Below are positions 26,887 to 34,618 of a DNA stretch of 64,000 bases, piece by piece (position 1 is the stretch's first letter; the number at the start of each line of letters is the position of its first letter). The DNA is taken from positions 66,685 to 130,684 of the forward strand of contig JAKVBZ010000005.1 in assembly GCA_022448645.1 (NCBI GenBank). Reading direction: 5' to 3'. The position numbers were made by a program, and so were the translations under genes. A model generated the notes under the pieces. That model worked only from the letters and a program-made list of their open reading frames with translations. It was not told where the DNA came from and made no database searches. The DNA is from Pirellulaceae bacterium (GTDB taxonomy: Bacteria; Planctomycetota; Planctomycetia; Pirellulales; Pirellulaceae).

Positions 26887-28389
26887 ATGCGTGCTTTGAT
26901 CTGTGTCTGGGGCGCCATGACGGTGAACCTAGTCCTTGCCGCAGAACCGAGTCATGAACAGAAACCCTACCGCGTGATCTTCAACTGCGACGGACATTCC
27001 GTAGCGAAGGACGCAGAGGGAAACCTCAACCAGTGGCTGGAAAATTTGTTTGGTCCGCTGGAAAAGAGCCATGTCGATGCGATCTTCTGGTGCGATGGTG
27101 CCGGAGGCAACACCGCAAACTACGAGAGCCAAGTCTTGGAACGCACGGGGGCCAGGGCTGAAAAACCACGAACCTATATCGACACATGGATTGACGAGGG
27201 TAACGACCCACCCAAGGTTGTGGTGCGCGAAGCGCATCGACGGGGCCTCGATATCTTTTTTTCCTTCCGTATCAACGATATTCACGACTCGTTCATGCCC
27301 GATGAGATGGCTACGTTTAAATTCGAAAACCCCACATGGATGCTGGGTGAGCAAAATTACGGCGGTGTGACCAGTTTTCCCTCAGCACTGAATTTTGCCG
27401 TCCCCGAGGTCCGCGAGCTGAAATTCAAGGTCGTAGAAGAGATCTTTGATAAATACGACTTCGACGGTCTGGAAATAGACTTCTTGCGCAGCACACCATA
27501 CTTCTTGCCAGGAACCGAGGAGAAAAATGCACACCTGTTGACCGAGTTACTGCAGCGAGTGCGCAAATATCTGAATTCACAAGCAGAGCAACGCGGCCGA
27601 CCGATTCGGCTGGCTGTCCGTGTCGACGAGAGCCTCCGTTCGTGCCAGCTGAATGGTTTCGATGTCAAAGCGTGGCTCGAACAAGATCTGATGGACATCA
27701 TCGTGTTGGGAAGCGGAGTGATGGATATCGAAATCGAAGAATTCAAGCGGTTGGCTACTCCCGGTGGTGTGTTCGTCTATCCTTGCCTCTACGGTTGGCC
27801 TAGCAAATATAGTCCGATCCCAGCCGAACTGGCTACCGGGTTGGCACTGAACTATTGGGCACAAGGGGCAGATGGCATTTACCTGTTTAACTGGTTCCCG
27901 CATTCTAAAAATAACAGCGAGAGCACTGGTCCCTATATGACACCCTTGATGAAGCAACTGGGGGACCCAGCAAGCTTACGAGCCCACCAACGCCACATCA
28001 TGTTTCCGGCCGATCGAGGACGTCCTCAAGGCGCTTATCAATACAACTGGCTGCATTGTGTTCTGCCCGAAGTACTACCCGAAGACAAGCCGTTGCAAGC
28101 CACCATCCGCGCATGGGAATCGTTTTCCGAAAAAGTCAAGCTTCATCTGCAATTGGAGGTACAGGACCTGTACGCTGACGACGAGATTTCGGTGCAGCTG
28201 AACGGCCAGCCAGTCCGTGATTGGCGGATGCTTGAAACCGGTCGCCTAGCAGCACCCGTCGCGCTCGATGCACTACATCTAGGTGCCAACAAGGTCGATA
28301 TGCGGTTGGTCAAACGGTCTTCGAAGTCAAAGGTCGACCGAATCGTGACCGCATTGGAATTGCACGCGTTACAGGAATCATCGCGATAG
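26887..28389 (+). CDS. Secreted GHL10-like TIM-barrel hydrolase, paralogue 4
   Basis: 500 residues with a short signal peptide (RALICVWGAMTVNLVLAAE). It shares the local signature: IFNCDGHS, SFRINDIHDS, LNFAVPEVRELK, DFDGLEIDFLR with candidate catalytic acids, YPCLYGW and GIYLFNWF. A C-terminal beta domain of about 100 residues follows, as in the 18.6-kb paralogue (EISVQLNGQPVRDW). GAGGA precedes the ATG. It is transcribed divergently from the hydrolase operon, sharing a 260-base control region, so the two are probably coregulated. Confidence 0.84.
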   Translation: MRALICVWGAMTVNLVLAAEPSHEQKPYRVIFNCDGHSVAKDAEGNLNQWLENLFGPLEKSHVDAIFWCDGAGGNTANYESQVLERTGARAEKPRTYIDTWIDEGNDPPKVVVREAHRRGLDIFFSFRINDIHDSFMPDEMATFKFENPTWMLGEQNYGGVTSFPSALNFAVPEVRELKFKVVEEIFDKYDFDGLEIDFLRSTPYFLPGTEEKNAHLLTELLQRVRKYLNSQAEQRGRPIRLAVRVDESLRSCQLNGFDVKAWLEQDLMDIIVLGSGVMDIEIEEFKRLATPGGVFVYPCLYGWPSKYSPIPAELATGLALNYWAQGADGIYLFNWFPHSKNNSESTGPYMTPLMKQLGDPASLRAHQRHIMFPADRGRPQGAYQYNWLHCVLPEVLPEDKPLQATIRAWESFSEKVKLHLQLEVQDLYADDEISVQLNGQPVRDWRMLETGRLAAPVALDALHLGANKVDMRLVKRSSKSKVDRIVTALELHALQESSR

Positions 28390-28595
28390 GCTGTTATGCA
28401 GCACTTCTACCTGTCGGGGCGGGGATTCGTGTAGGCCGGAACGAGGTCGCGCATGCTGTTGCCGGAATAGCGCAAACACCTCAAATGGAGATGCACGACG
28501 GCGCACAAACCTCCATGGAGAACAGCGGCCAAAGTTCCGACAAGTAAAACATTGGTTCAGTACGGCCTCCAATCGATTGTTGAAAGATAATGTTG

Positions 28596-29393
28596 ATGCG
28601 ATTTTACTCGACTTCACGAGTCCAACTTTTGCTGGTGTTCCACTGCGCAACAATCTTCAGCATCGTTCCGCTGTAAGGTCAGGCAGCCGAAGGGCCACAG
28701 GTCGACGTCCTCATCAGCCAAAATGCGTCCCAGCTAGAACAATACGCGGCGCGTGAGTCATGCCATTACTTGAAGCAATTGTTTGACGTGACCAGCGAGC
28801 CGTCGCACCGTTCCAGTGCCGACGGACATCTGACACTGATCGTCGGTGGACCAGAAAACAATTCGGCGGCGGTCCATGCGCTGAATGAACCCAATTGGCC
28901 AAAGGTCAGCGACCAAGGAATCGTTCTCAAACCGTTCACGTTGGACCATCAACCGGCACTGATCATCGGCGTATCTGAAGACTTGGTTCAAGACCGAGAA
29001 GGTTACCGCCGCGCTTTGGCAGCCGCCAATCGGGCGATCCAAAAAACGAGCGACCGAGGAAAGTCTTATGTTCAGTATTGGATCGAGCGACTAAAGTTCG
29101 GGATCGGATACATCAATTGCATCGAGGCAACCAAGGCACTGGCCAATGCGAAACATCAACTGGACCTGGCCCGAGAGGGCGCCGATAAAACGGAGATTCG
29201 TGAAAAGCATCGCGAGGCAGTCTCCTGCGCTGAAGACGGGTTACAGACCTCCGTTGAAATGCTAAATTCGCTGGTGGGGGTGGCACGTAATCAATCCGAT
29301 CGCGGTGCCATTGCAGTGATGAGCGAGTACGTTTACCGACCTTTGCGCCAAGAGCTTCGGCAATTGCAACGGTACCACAAAGAACAGGAGTGA
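28596..29393 (+). pseudogene. Glycosidase-like gene with a stop codon inside its signal peptide
   Basis: From ATG 28596 the frame encodes a normal-looking signal peptide (LLLVFHCATIFSIVPL), then TAA at 28674-28676. It then continues in the same frame as GQAAEGPQVDVLISQNAS for a further 230 residues to 29393. The post-signal part (VDVLISQNASQLEQYAA, LTLIVGGPENN) resembles the N-terminal domain of alpha-glucuronidase/DUF4838-type glycosidases. It then passes straight into a helical C-terminal segment with no catalytic barrel between, implying an internal deletion. TAA is not a known recoding codon for Sec or Pyl. A restart at TTG 28770 could give a 207-residue cytoplasmic remnant. Confidence 0.65.
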
Positions 29394-29396
29394 AAC

Positions 29397-30236
29397 ATGA
29401 AACGTATCGCAGTCACCGGTTCTCGCGGAGGGACTGGCGGTGGTATCGTCTCTGTGCTACGTGATTCAGGATACGATGTCCTCGCCATTGACCGCGTGCC
29501 ACCGGCACCGGGTGATTCGGAGTACGTACAGCTTGACTTAAACGATGCTGAGGGTGTCAATGACGTCTTTTCCCAAGTAGATGCGGTGGTGCACTTTGGA
29601 AGTGTTCCTGGTACCGGCAACATGAGTACGACCGCAGGATTCCACAACGTGGCGGTTGCTGGTTTCAATGTCTTTCAAGCCGCCAAAAATACAGGTATTC
29701 GGCGAGTCGTGTGGGCATCCAGCGTGGAAACTTATGGCGATTTCCACGAGCTACCCAGTCTTCCCGTCACCGAAGAGAGCCCTTTGGCACCTCCCGGTAT
29801 CTACGGCGCCTCAAAGGTAATGCTGGAAAGCCTGGCCAGAGATTATTGTCGCTGGTATGGAATGTCGATTGCTGGTTTTCGATTGACACGAATCATTTAT
29901 GACAATGACTTCGGGCGTGCCAAGCTGAAACGGTTTGTCGATGACAAAAGTTTAGGTCAAGATTGCCTGTGGTCGTACATTGATGCCCGTGACGTTGGTT
30001 CCGCGTGCTTGGCCTGGCTCCAATCGGATCACCAGGGTTGCGAGGTGTTTAACATTGGTGCTGACAACGTCCATGTCGATATTCCGACGGCTGAACTTCT
30101 ACAGACCTACGGCTACGCCAAGCACCAGATTTGTGGCCAGTACGGGGAGTTCGAAACCTTGTTTTCCTCGCATAAGCTACGTTCGCTGTTGAATTGGAAA
30201 CACCGCTATGACTGGCGCGAAATATTGGGCCGATAG
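29397..30236 (+). CDS. NAD-dependent epimerase/dehydratase-family dehydrogenase
   Basis: 279 residues of the extended SDR family. The Rossmann motif is GSRGGTGGG at residues 8-16. Catalytic residues are in WASSVETYG (Ser) and IYGASK (Y-x-x-x-K near 137-141). Relatives include UDP-glucose 4-epimerase and uronate dehydrogenase; the short length favours the latter type. AGGAG precedes the ATG, which is 4 bases past the end of the glycosidase remnant. With the sugar-acid dehydratase and lactonase remnant downstream it could have formed an oxidative uronate route; this is inference. Confidence 0.85.
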   Translation: MKRIAVTGSRGGTGGGIVSVLRDSGYDVLAIDRVPPAPGDSEYVQLDLNDAEGVNDVFSQVDAVVHFGSVPGTGNMSTTAGFHNVAVAGFNVFQAAKNTGIRRVVWASSVETYGDFHELPSLPVTEESPLAPPGIYGASKVMLESLARDYCRWYGMSIAGFRLTRIIYDNDFGRAKLKRFVDDKSLGQDCLWSYIDARDVGSACLAWLQSDHQGCEVFNIGADNVHVDIPTAELLQTYGYAKHQICGQYGEFETLFSSHKLRSLLNWKHRYDWREILGR

Positions 30237-30362
30237 CTCGAAGATCACGAGAAGTTCTCACTGAACGGCATGGGATGCCGGGGCATGTACTTTCGACCAG
30301 CATCGGTCTAGAATCATCGCCTTGATAGATTCTTGTGTTTCACCTTCAACTGAGTTCCTGCA

Positions 30363-31517
30363 ATGAAAATTACGGCTATTCGAGCGCACATAATGGGCGT
30401 CTCCGGCGCCGGAGGCCATGCACCTCGACGGAATTGGATCTTCGTCGAGGTAGAGACTGACGAGGGCATCTCTGGAGTTGGCGAAGCCACGACAGAATAT
30501 CAAGAGCACGCTGTGGTCGCCATGATCGAAGACCACTTGGCACCGCTGCTGGTGGGACAAGACCCCACCCGCGTACACTACGCTTGGCAGCAAATGCAGC
30601 GATTACTCTGGTGGCGGGGCGGCGTCGTCGTCTCTAGTGCGGCCAGCGGTATCGAACAGGCACTGTGGGACATCACCGGCAAAGCATACGGCCAACCCGT
30701 GTATAAGTTATTGGGCGGCGCGGTGCGTGATCATGTACGGCTCTATGCACGCACCGATCTGAACCTGGCCACGTTTGGAGAAGAAGCCGCTGCCGCCATC
30801 GACGAGGGGTTTGACGCGTTCAAATTCGGACCTGGCCCCCACGTCAAACCGTTTTGCTCCGAAAAGCAAGTCGATGTGGCACTGGATGTGGCTCATCAAG
30901 TTCGCGAAGCCGCAGGACCCGACTGCGACCTAATAATCGATTGCGGCGGCATCTTCTCTCCACAAGCGGCCCACCGTCTGATTACTGGGCTGCGCGACGT
31001 ACGGATGTTTTTTGTCGAAGAACCCGTCAATATGGATACGCCACGCGGATTAGTGGAACTGAGAAGAGCTTTTCCGGACACGCGCATCGCGGCGGGCGAG
31101 CGATTGATGACGCGGTGGCAGTTCCGAGAGTGGTTGGAACAGGGCGCCGTGGATGTCATTCAGGCCGACATCTCCCACTGCGGTGGCATCGGCGAATTGC
31201 TGCGGATCGCATCCTATGCCGAAATCCATAACGTGTTGGTGGCTCCACACAATCCGTATGGACCGGTCGCCTTGGCAGCCAGCGTCCATGCCGCACTGTG
31301 TATGCCGAACTTTTCCATCCTGGAACACTGCCGACACCGGCCTTGGTTCGAAAAAGTGCAAGTAGAAGGGCTCGCAGTGCAGGGGGGGCGCATCGAGTTG
31401 CCCGAACGTCCTGGCCTGGGTGTCGAGCTAGACTGGGATTATGTGAAACAACATTCGTACGAACATTTACCATTACGTGCACCGCGGCAAAGTGACGGTA
31501 GCTTGCCGCCATTGTAG
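30363..31517 (+). CDS. Enolase-superfamily (mandelate racemase/muconate lactonizing) sugar-acid dehydratase
   Basis: 384 residues. The N-terminal capping domain and C-terminal barrel are complete. Metal ligands are readable in LIIDCGG (Asp), FFVEEP (Glu) and AAGERL (Glu); the base His lies in VAPHNPYGP, with SILEH after it. This matches the galactonate/mannonate-dehydratase side of the superfamily. The second His seen after the first metal Asp in galactonate dehydratase is absent here (DCGG), so the exact substrate differs or is unknown. No SD. It lies between the dehydrogenase and the truncated SMP-30 gene. Confidence 0.88.
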   Translation: MKITAIRAHIMGVSGAGGHAPRRNWIFVEVETDEGISGVGEATTEYQEHAVVAMIEDHLAPLLVGQDPTRVHYAWQQMQRLLWWRGGVVVSSAASGIEQALWDITGKAYGQPVYKLLGGAVRDHVRLYARTDLNLATFGEEAAAAIDEGFDAFKFGPGPHVKPFCSEKQVDVALDVAHQVREAAGPDCDLIIDCGGIFSPQAAHRLITGLRDVRMFFVEEPVNMDTPRGLVELRRAFPDTRIAAGERLMTRWQFREWLEQGAVDVIQADISHCGGIGELLRIASYAEIHNVLVAPHNPYGPVALAASVHAALCMPNFSILEHCRHRPWFEKVQVEGLAVQGGRIELPERPGLGVELDWDYVKQHSYEHLPLRAPRQSDGSLPPL

Positions 31518-31536
31518 CCTTATCTCTAAGGTCGTC

Positions 31537-31998
31537 ATGTCTTCGGTCACCACTTACGACTTGGAAAAGATCGCTCACATTCGCGGTGTGGACCACCCCG
31601 AGTCGATTGGCATTGGTCCTGCTGGCGAAGCATACACGACCGGGACCGGTTGTCAGGTTTACCGCATCGATCTGCAGACTAACTCATGCGAGCAGTTTGC
31701 CACCACAAAAGCCCGATGCTTGGGCTCGGTAGTCGACGCTGACGGCAATCTTTACGTGGCTCACACCGCTGGCGATGTGCTACGGATCACACCCCAAGGT
31801 GAAATCAGTCAGTATGCGGCAGCGCCGGGCGGCGAGCCGATGAAGTGCACGAATTATCCGGCTTTCGATCGTCAAGGAAACATGTACCTTTCGGAAAGTG
31901 GTGACTGGTCGGGGGCTGTCTCATCCCGCATCTTGCACCGAGGGACTGTAGGCCGGATCACACATCAAACATCCCGCAACCACCCTCACCCACATTGA
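31537..31998 (+). pseudogene. 3'-truncated SMP-30/gluconolactonase-family gene
   Basis: About 153 residues from ATG 31537 (AAGG upstream). The first 125 residues match the beta-propeller start of SMP-30/gluconolactonase proteins: DHPESIGIGPAGEAY, GSVVDADGNLYVAH, NYPAFDRQGNMYLSESGDW. After SESGDW the sequence turns into an unrelated short tail and stops. Full family members are about 290 residues with six blades, so the second half and active-site residues are missing. No continuation is seen before lysA. Confidence 0.7.
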
Positions 31999-32094
31999 CC
32001 AACCCCAAGCTGCCTCGGCACAATAGACTGATTCACGCTCCATACCTATTGCATTACTATTCCAGCAATCCCCCACACACCATCGATCACGAAC

Positions 32095-33363
32095 ATGACT
32101 GCTGTACGCAACTTTTCCCTACATCGACTTGAAATTGCCGGGCTGTCCGTTGCCCAATTGGCACACCAATTTGGAACTCCCTGCTATGTCTATGACGCCA
32201 ACGCCATTGTGGCGCGGATCGAACAATTGCAGGCTTTTGATGCCATCCGCTACGCACAGAAGGCCTGTTCCAATCTGGCCATCGTGGATCTGGTACGGAG
32301 ACACGGTTGTGTGGTCGATGCGGTCAGCGCCTGGGAAATTCGTCGAGCATTGAAGGCTGGATACGAGGTGGCCGGAGAACCGTCTCCCATCGTTTATACT
32401 GCCGACATTTTCGATCAAGAATCACTGGACTTGGTTGTGGAACATGGCATCCACGTGAACGTCGGATCGCCCGATATGATTGACCAGCTGGGAGAACGTG
32501 CTCCCGGCTCTGAGATCACGTTGCGGATTAACCCCGGTTTTGGCCATGGTCACAGCCAAAAAACGAATACTGGCGGAAAACAGTCCAAACACGGTTTGTG
32601 GCACGGTCAACTCGAGGATATCCTGCGTCGCGCCGATTTTCACGGTTTGAACATTACCGGAGTCCACATGCATATCGGTTCGGGAACCGATTTGGAACAC
32701 CTAGCACAAGTCTGTGGGGCGTTGGAACAAACCGCTTTACAAATCGGTCGAAGCGTACGGACCATCAGTGCCGGCGGTGGACTACCGATCCCGTACCAGG
32801 AAAGCGAGTCAGCCATCGACCTGGACGCCTACTACCAGCTGTGGGATCAGACTCGACAAAAACTGCAACAAGCCTGGGGTCATCCGGTGACTCTCGAAAT
32901 CGAACCCGGACGTTTTTTGGTAGCGGAAAGTGGCTACTTGATCAGTGAAATTCGAGCCATCAAGTGGATGGACGATAATCTGTTCTATCTCGTGGACGCT
33001 GGCTTTAACGATCTGGCGAGACCTATCCTATACGGTGCCTACCATCCCATGTCGATAGCACCCCGCAGTGGACAAGTCTCTGAAAAGCTGCAACCAGTCA
33101 TCGTCGGCGGACCGCTCTGTGAATCGGGAGACATTTTCACTCAGCAAGAGGGAGGCTTTGTGGCCCACCGAGATCTCCCTGTAGCTAACGTCGGTGACCT
33201 GCTGGTCATCGAGTGCGCAGGCGCCTACGGTTCCGTCATGGCATCAAATTACAACTCGAAACCATTGGCTGCCGAAGTGCTGCTCAAAGACCGTCAGGCC
33301 CATTTGATCAGGTCGCGCCAAACGTTCGAGGAAATGATTCGCGGTGAATCGATTGTCGATTGA
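32095..33363 (+). CDS. lysA: Diaminopimelate decarboxylase-family PLP enzyme
   Basis: 422 residues. Fold III PLP decarboxylase that makes lysine from meso-diaminopimelate. The PLP lysine is in RYAQKACSN near 55; HMHIGSGTD, SAGGGLPIPY, EPGRFLVAESG and GPLCESGDIF (active-site Cys) are all present. The length is as expected. The usual YAxKAN of the PLP site is here YAQKAC, a mild variation. No SD. An ornithine or other diamino-acid decarboxylase is possible but less likely given CESGD. Confidence 0.93.
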   Translation: MTAVRNFSLHRLEIAGLSVAQLAHQFGTPCYVYDANAIVARIEQLQAFDAIRYAQKACSNLAIVDLVRRHGCVVDAVSAWEIRRALKAGYEVAGEPSPIVYTADIFDQESLDLVVEHGIHVNVGSPDMIDQLGERAPGSEITLRINPGFGHGHSQKTNTGGKQSKHGLWHGQLEDILRRADFHGLNITGVHMHIGSGTDLEHLAQVCGALEQTALQIGRSVRTISAGGGLPIPYQESESAIDLDAYYQLWDQTRQKLQQAWGHPVTLEIEPGRFLVAESGYLISEIRAIKWMDDNLFYLVDAGFNDLARPILYGAYHPMSIAPRSGQVSEKLQPVIVGGPLCESGDIFTQQEGGFVAHRDLPVANVGDLLVIECAGAYGSVMASNYNSKPLAAEVLLKDRQAHLIRSRQTFEEMIRGESIVD

Positions 33364-33465
33364 TGGAGAGAAAGAGACCAAATCCGGTGACTTGCACCCA
33401 ATGCGATTGGCTCTGAACCTTCAACGCTAGCCGTGAGCCTGGTAGGGTAGGTTTGTCGGACGAAT

Positions 33466-33489
33466 CCCGACACTAGCGCGTTCGGCTCA
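33466..33489. repeat. Dispersed 24-bp intergenic repeat, copy 2, within a structured spacer
   Basis: This matches 12346-12369 at 22 of 24 positions. The flanks hold short hairpins: TGTCGG/CCGACA just before and inside the repeat, and ACGCTA (33520-33525) with TAGCGT (33532-33537). The whole 33440-33540 spacer therefore looks like one copy of a dispersed structured element. Confidence 0.5.
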
Positions 33490-33580
33490 ATGCTCTGGCC
33501 GCCAAGTGGGTGATCTGGGACGCTAGCGCTTTAGCGTTCTTTCGAACGAGTACTCGGTAACCCAGGCAACCACAGAGAAA

Positions 33581-34363
33581 CTAGCTACCGCTGGTATCGG
33601 CAGTATTGGCTGGTTCTTGTTCCACATCGTCACTCTGAGACTGTTCTTGCATGGCCTGCATCACAGATTCTGGCAGCCCGTTGACGATCTGAGTTTCCTG
33701 AATATTGGCTTCAACCAAACGCAAAATTTCTTCGGTCGCTGGCCGGTCGTATTTGCAATCATCTAAGACAAAATTTTTCATGCGCCCCTTTTCCTCGTAG
33801 GTGATTTTGGCAATTCCTTTGTTGCTCCATTTCTTCTTGTCCAGCTCGGTGATTTTCGATAGGGCTAATTCCTCGCCCCAACTGGATCGAATCGTTGTCT
33901 CATCGGCTTCGATCCATTTACCTCGCGAACTGAAAAAGATGAACAAGGCCCATAGGCCCAAGGGCGTTGACACCGCTGCCATCACATATTGCAACTGAAT
34001 CTTTACCTCCATTTCCTCACGAACATGCTCTTCACCCGTCGCAGGATCGGGAATAGTCTCTTCCCATTTGTGCTCGTAGGCCAAATCTGGCCACTTATCA
34101 AGCTTTCCCATTTCTTTCAGTAAGGAATAGTTGGCCAAAGGTGCAGGTAACGTTGGCCAGTGGTTTTCCTCAGCCAAATCAGTCCAATCATGCAACGAAT
34201 CTGAATCTCTCAGCTCAACGTACTTCGCCAGCGCTTCCTCCAAATCACGGGGATAGCTATAAAGAGCGTCCTTAAAACACAACCCTGTCCAGAACAGCAA
34301 AACAGCACCAATGAGTGCAAACCGCCAGAAAAAACGAGGATTTGAATCAGCACGGATAGACAT
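33581..34363 (-). CDS. Two-helix membrane protein of unknown function
   Basis: 260 residues. A first transmembrane helix is at about 10-28 (FFWRFALIGAVLLFWTGL) and a second at about 130-148 (YVMAAVSTPLGLWALFIFF). Between them lies a charged soluble loop; the C-terminal 110 residues look like a PH-like or bPH sheet (EADETTIRSSWGEELALSKITEL). GGAG precedes the ATG. I do not recognise the family. It is flanked by convergent lysA and divergent MFS genes, with repeat-rich spacers. Confidence 0.75.
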   Translation of the reverse strand: MSIRADSNPRFFWRFALIGAVLLFWTGLCFKDALYSYPRDLEEALAKYVELRDSDSLHDWTDLAEENHWPTLPAPLANYSLLKEMGKLDKWPDLAYEHKWEETIPDPATGEEHVREEMEVKIQLQYVMAAVSTPLGLWALFIFFSSRGKWIEADETTIRSSWGEELALSKITELDKKKWSNKGIAKITYEEKGRMKNFVLDDCKYDRPATEEILRLVEANIQETQIVNGLPESVMQAMQEQSQSDDVEQEPANTADTSGS

Positions 34364-34407
34364 AGCAACTCCAATGATTTAGCTCGACAATCGGTACAAT
34401 GAGCCGC

Positions 34408-34421
34408 AGGACGCTAGTCCT
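34408..34421. repeat. Small perfect hairpin in spacer
   Basis: AGGAC (34408-34412) and GTCCT (34417-34421) enclose GCTA, with CCG/CGG outside a mismatch. The core GCTAGTCCT resembles other spacer elements in this window, so it may be part of the dispersed repeat family. Nothing else was found in the 34364-34618 spacer except the MFS promoter. Confidence 0.35.
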
Positions 34422-34605
34422 CGGTTATTGGGCATTTGGCGGAAAATCCGCGTAGATTTCCAGGTTCGTTAATTTCATGTTACATAACGCTTTGAAATTT
34501 GGGGAATGGAAGTCCTTAAAATTGGACAATATTCCACCCACATAGAACGGTTGCGCTAATTATACGCTTGGTTCCGTACCTCTCTTCTGTGGGTGTCAAG
34601 TTTAG

Positions 34606-34611
34606 TATACT
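34606..34611 (+). promoter_or_regulatory. -10-like TATACT immediately before the MFS start
   Basis: TATACT ends seven bases before ATG 34619, so transcription would begin at or next to the start codon. No SD is present. This is the pattern of leaderless mRNAs. No good -35 is seen 17 bases upstream. Confidence 0.35.
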
Positions 34612-34618
34612 AGTACCT

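Noticed and set aside
28674..28676. In-frame stop as a recoded codon
   Set aside because: It is TAA; Sec uses TGA and Pyl uses TAG. Downstream barrel loss fits decay.
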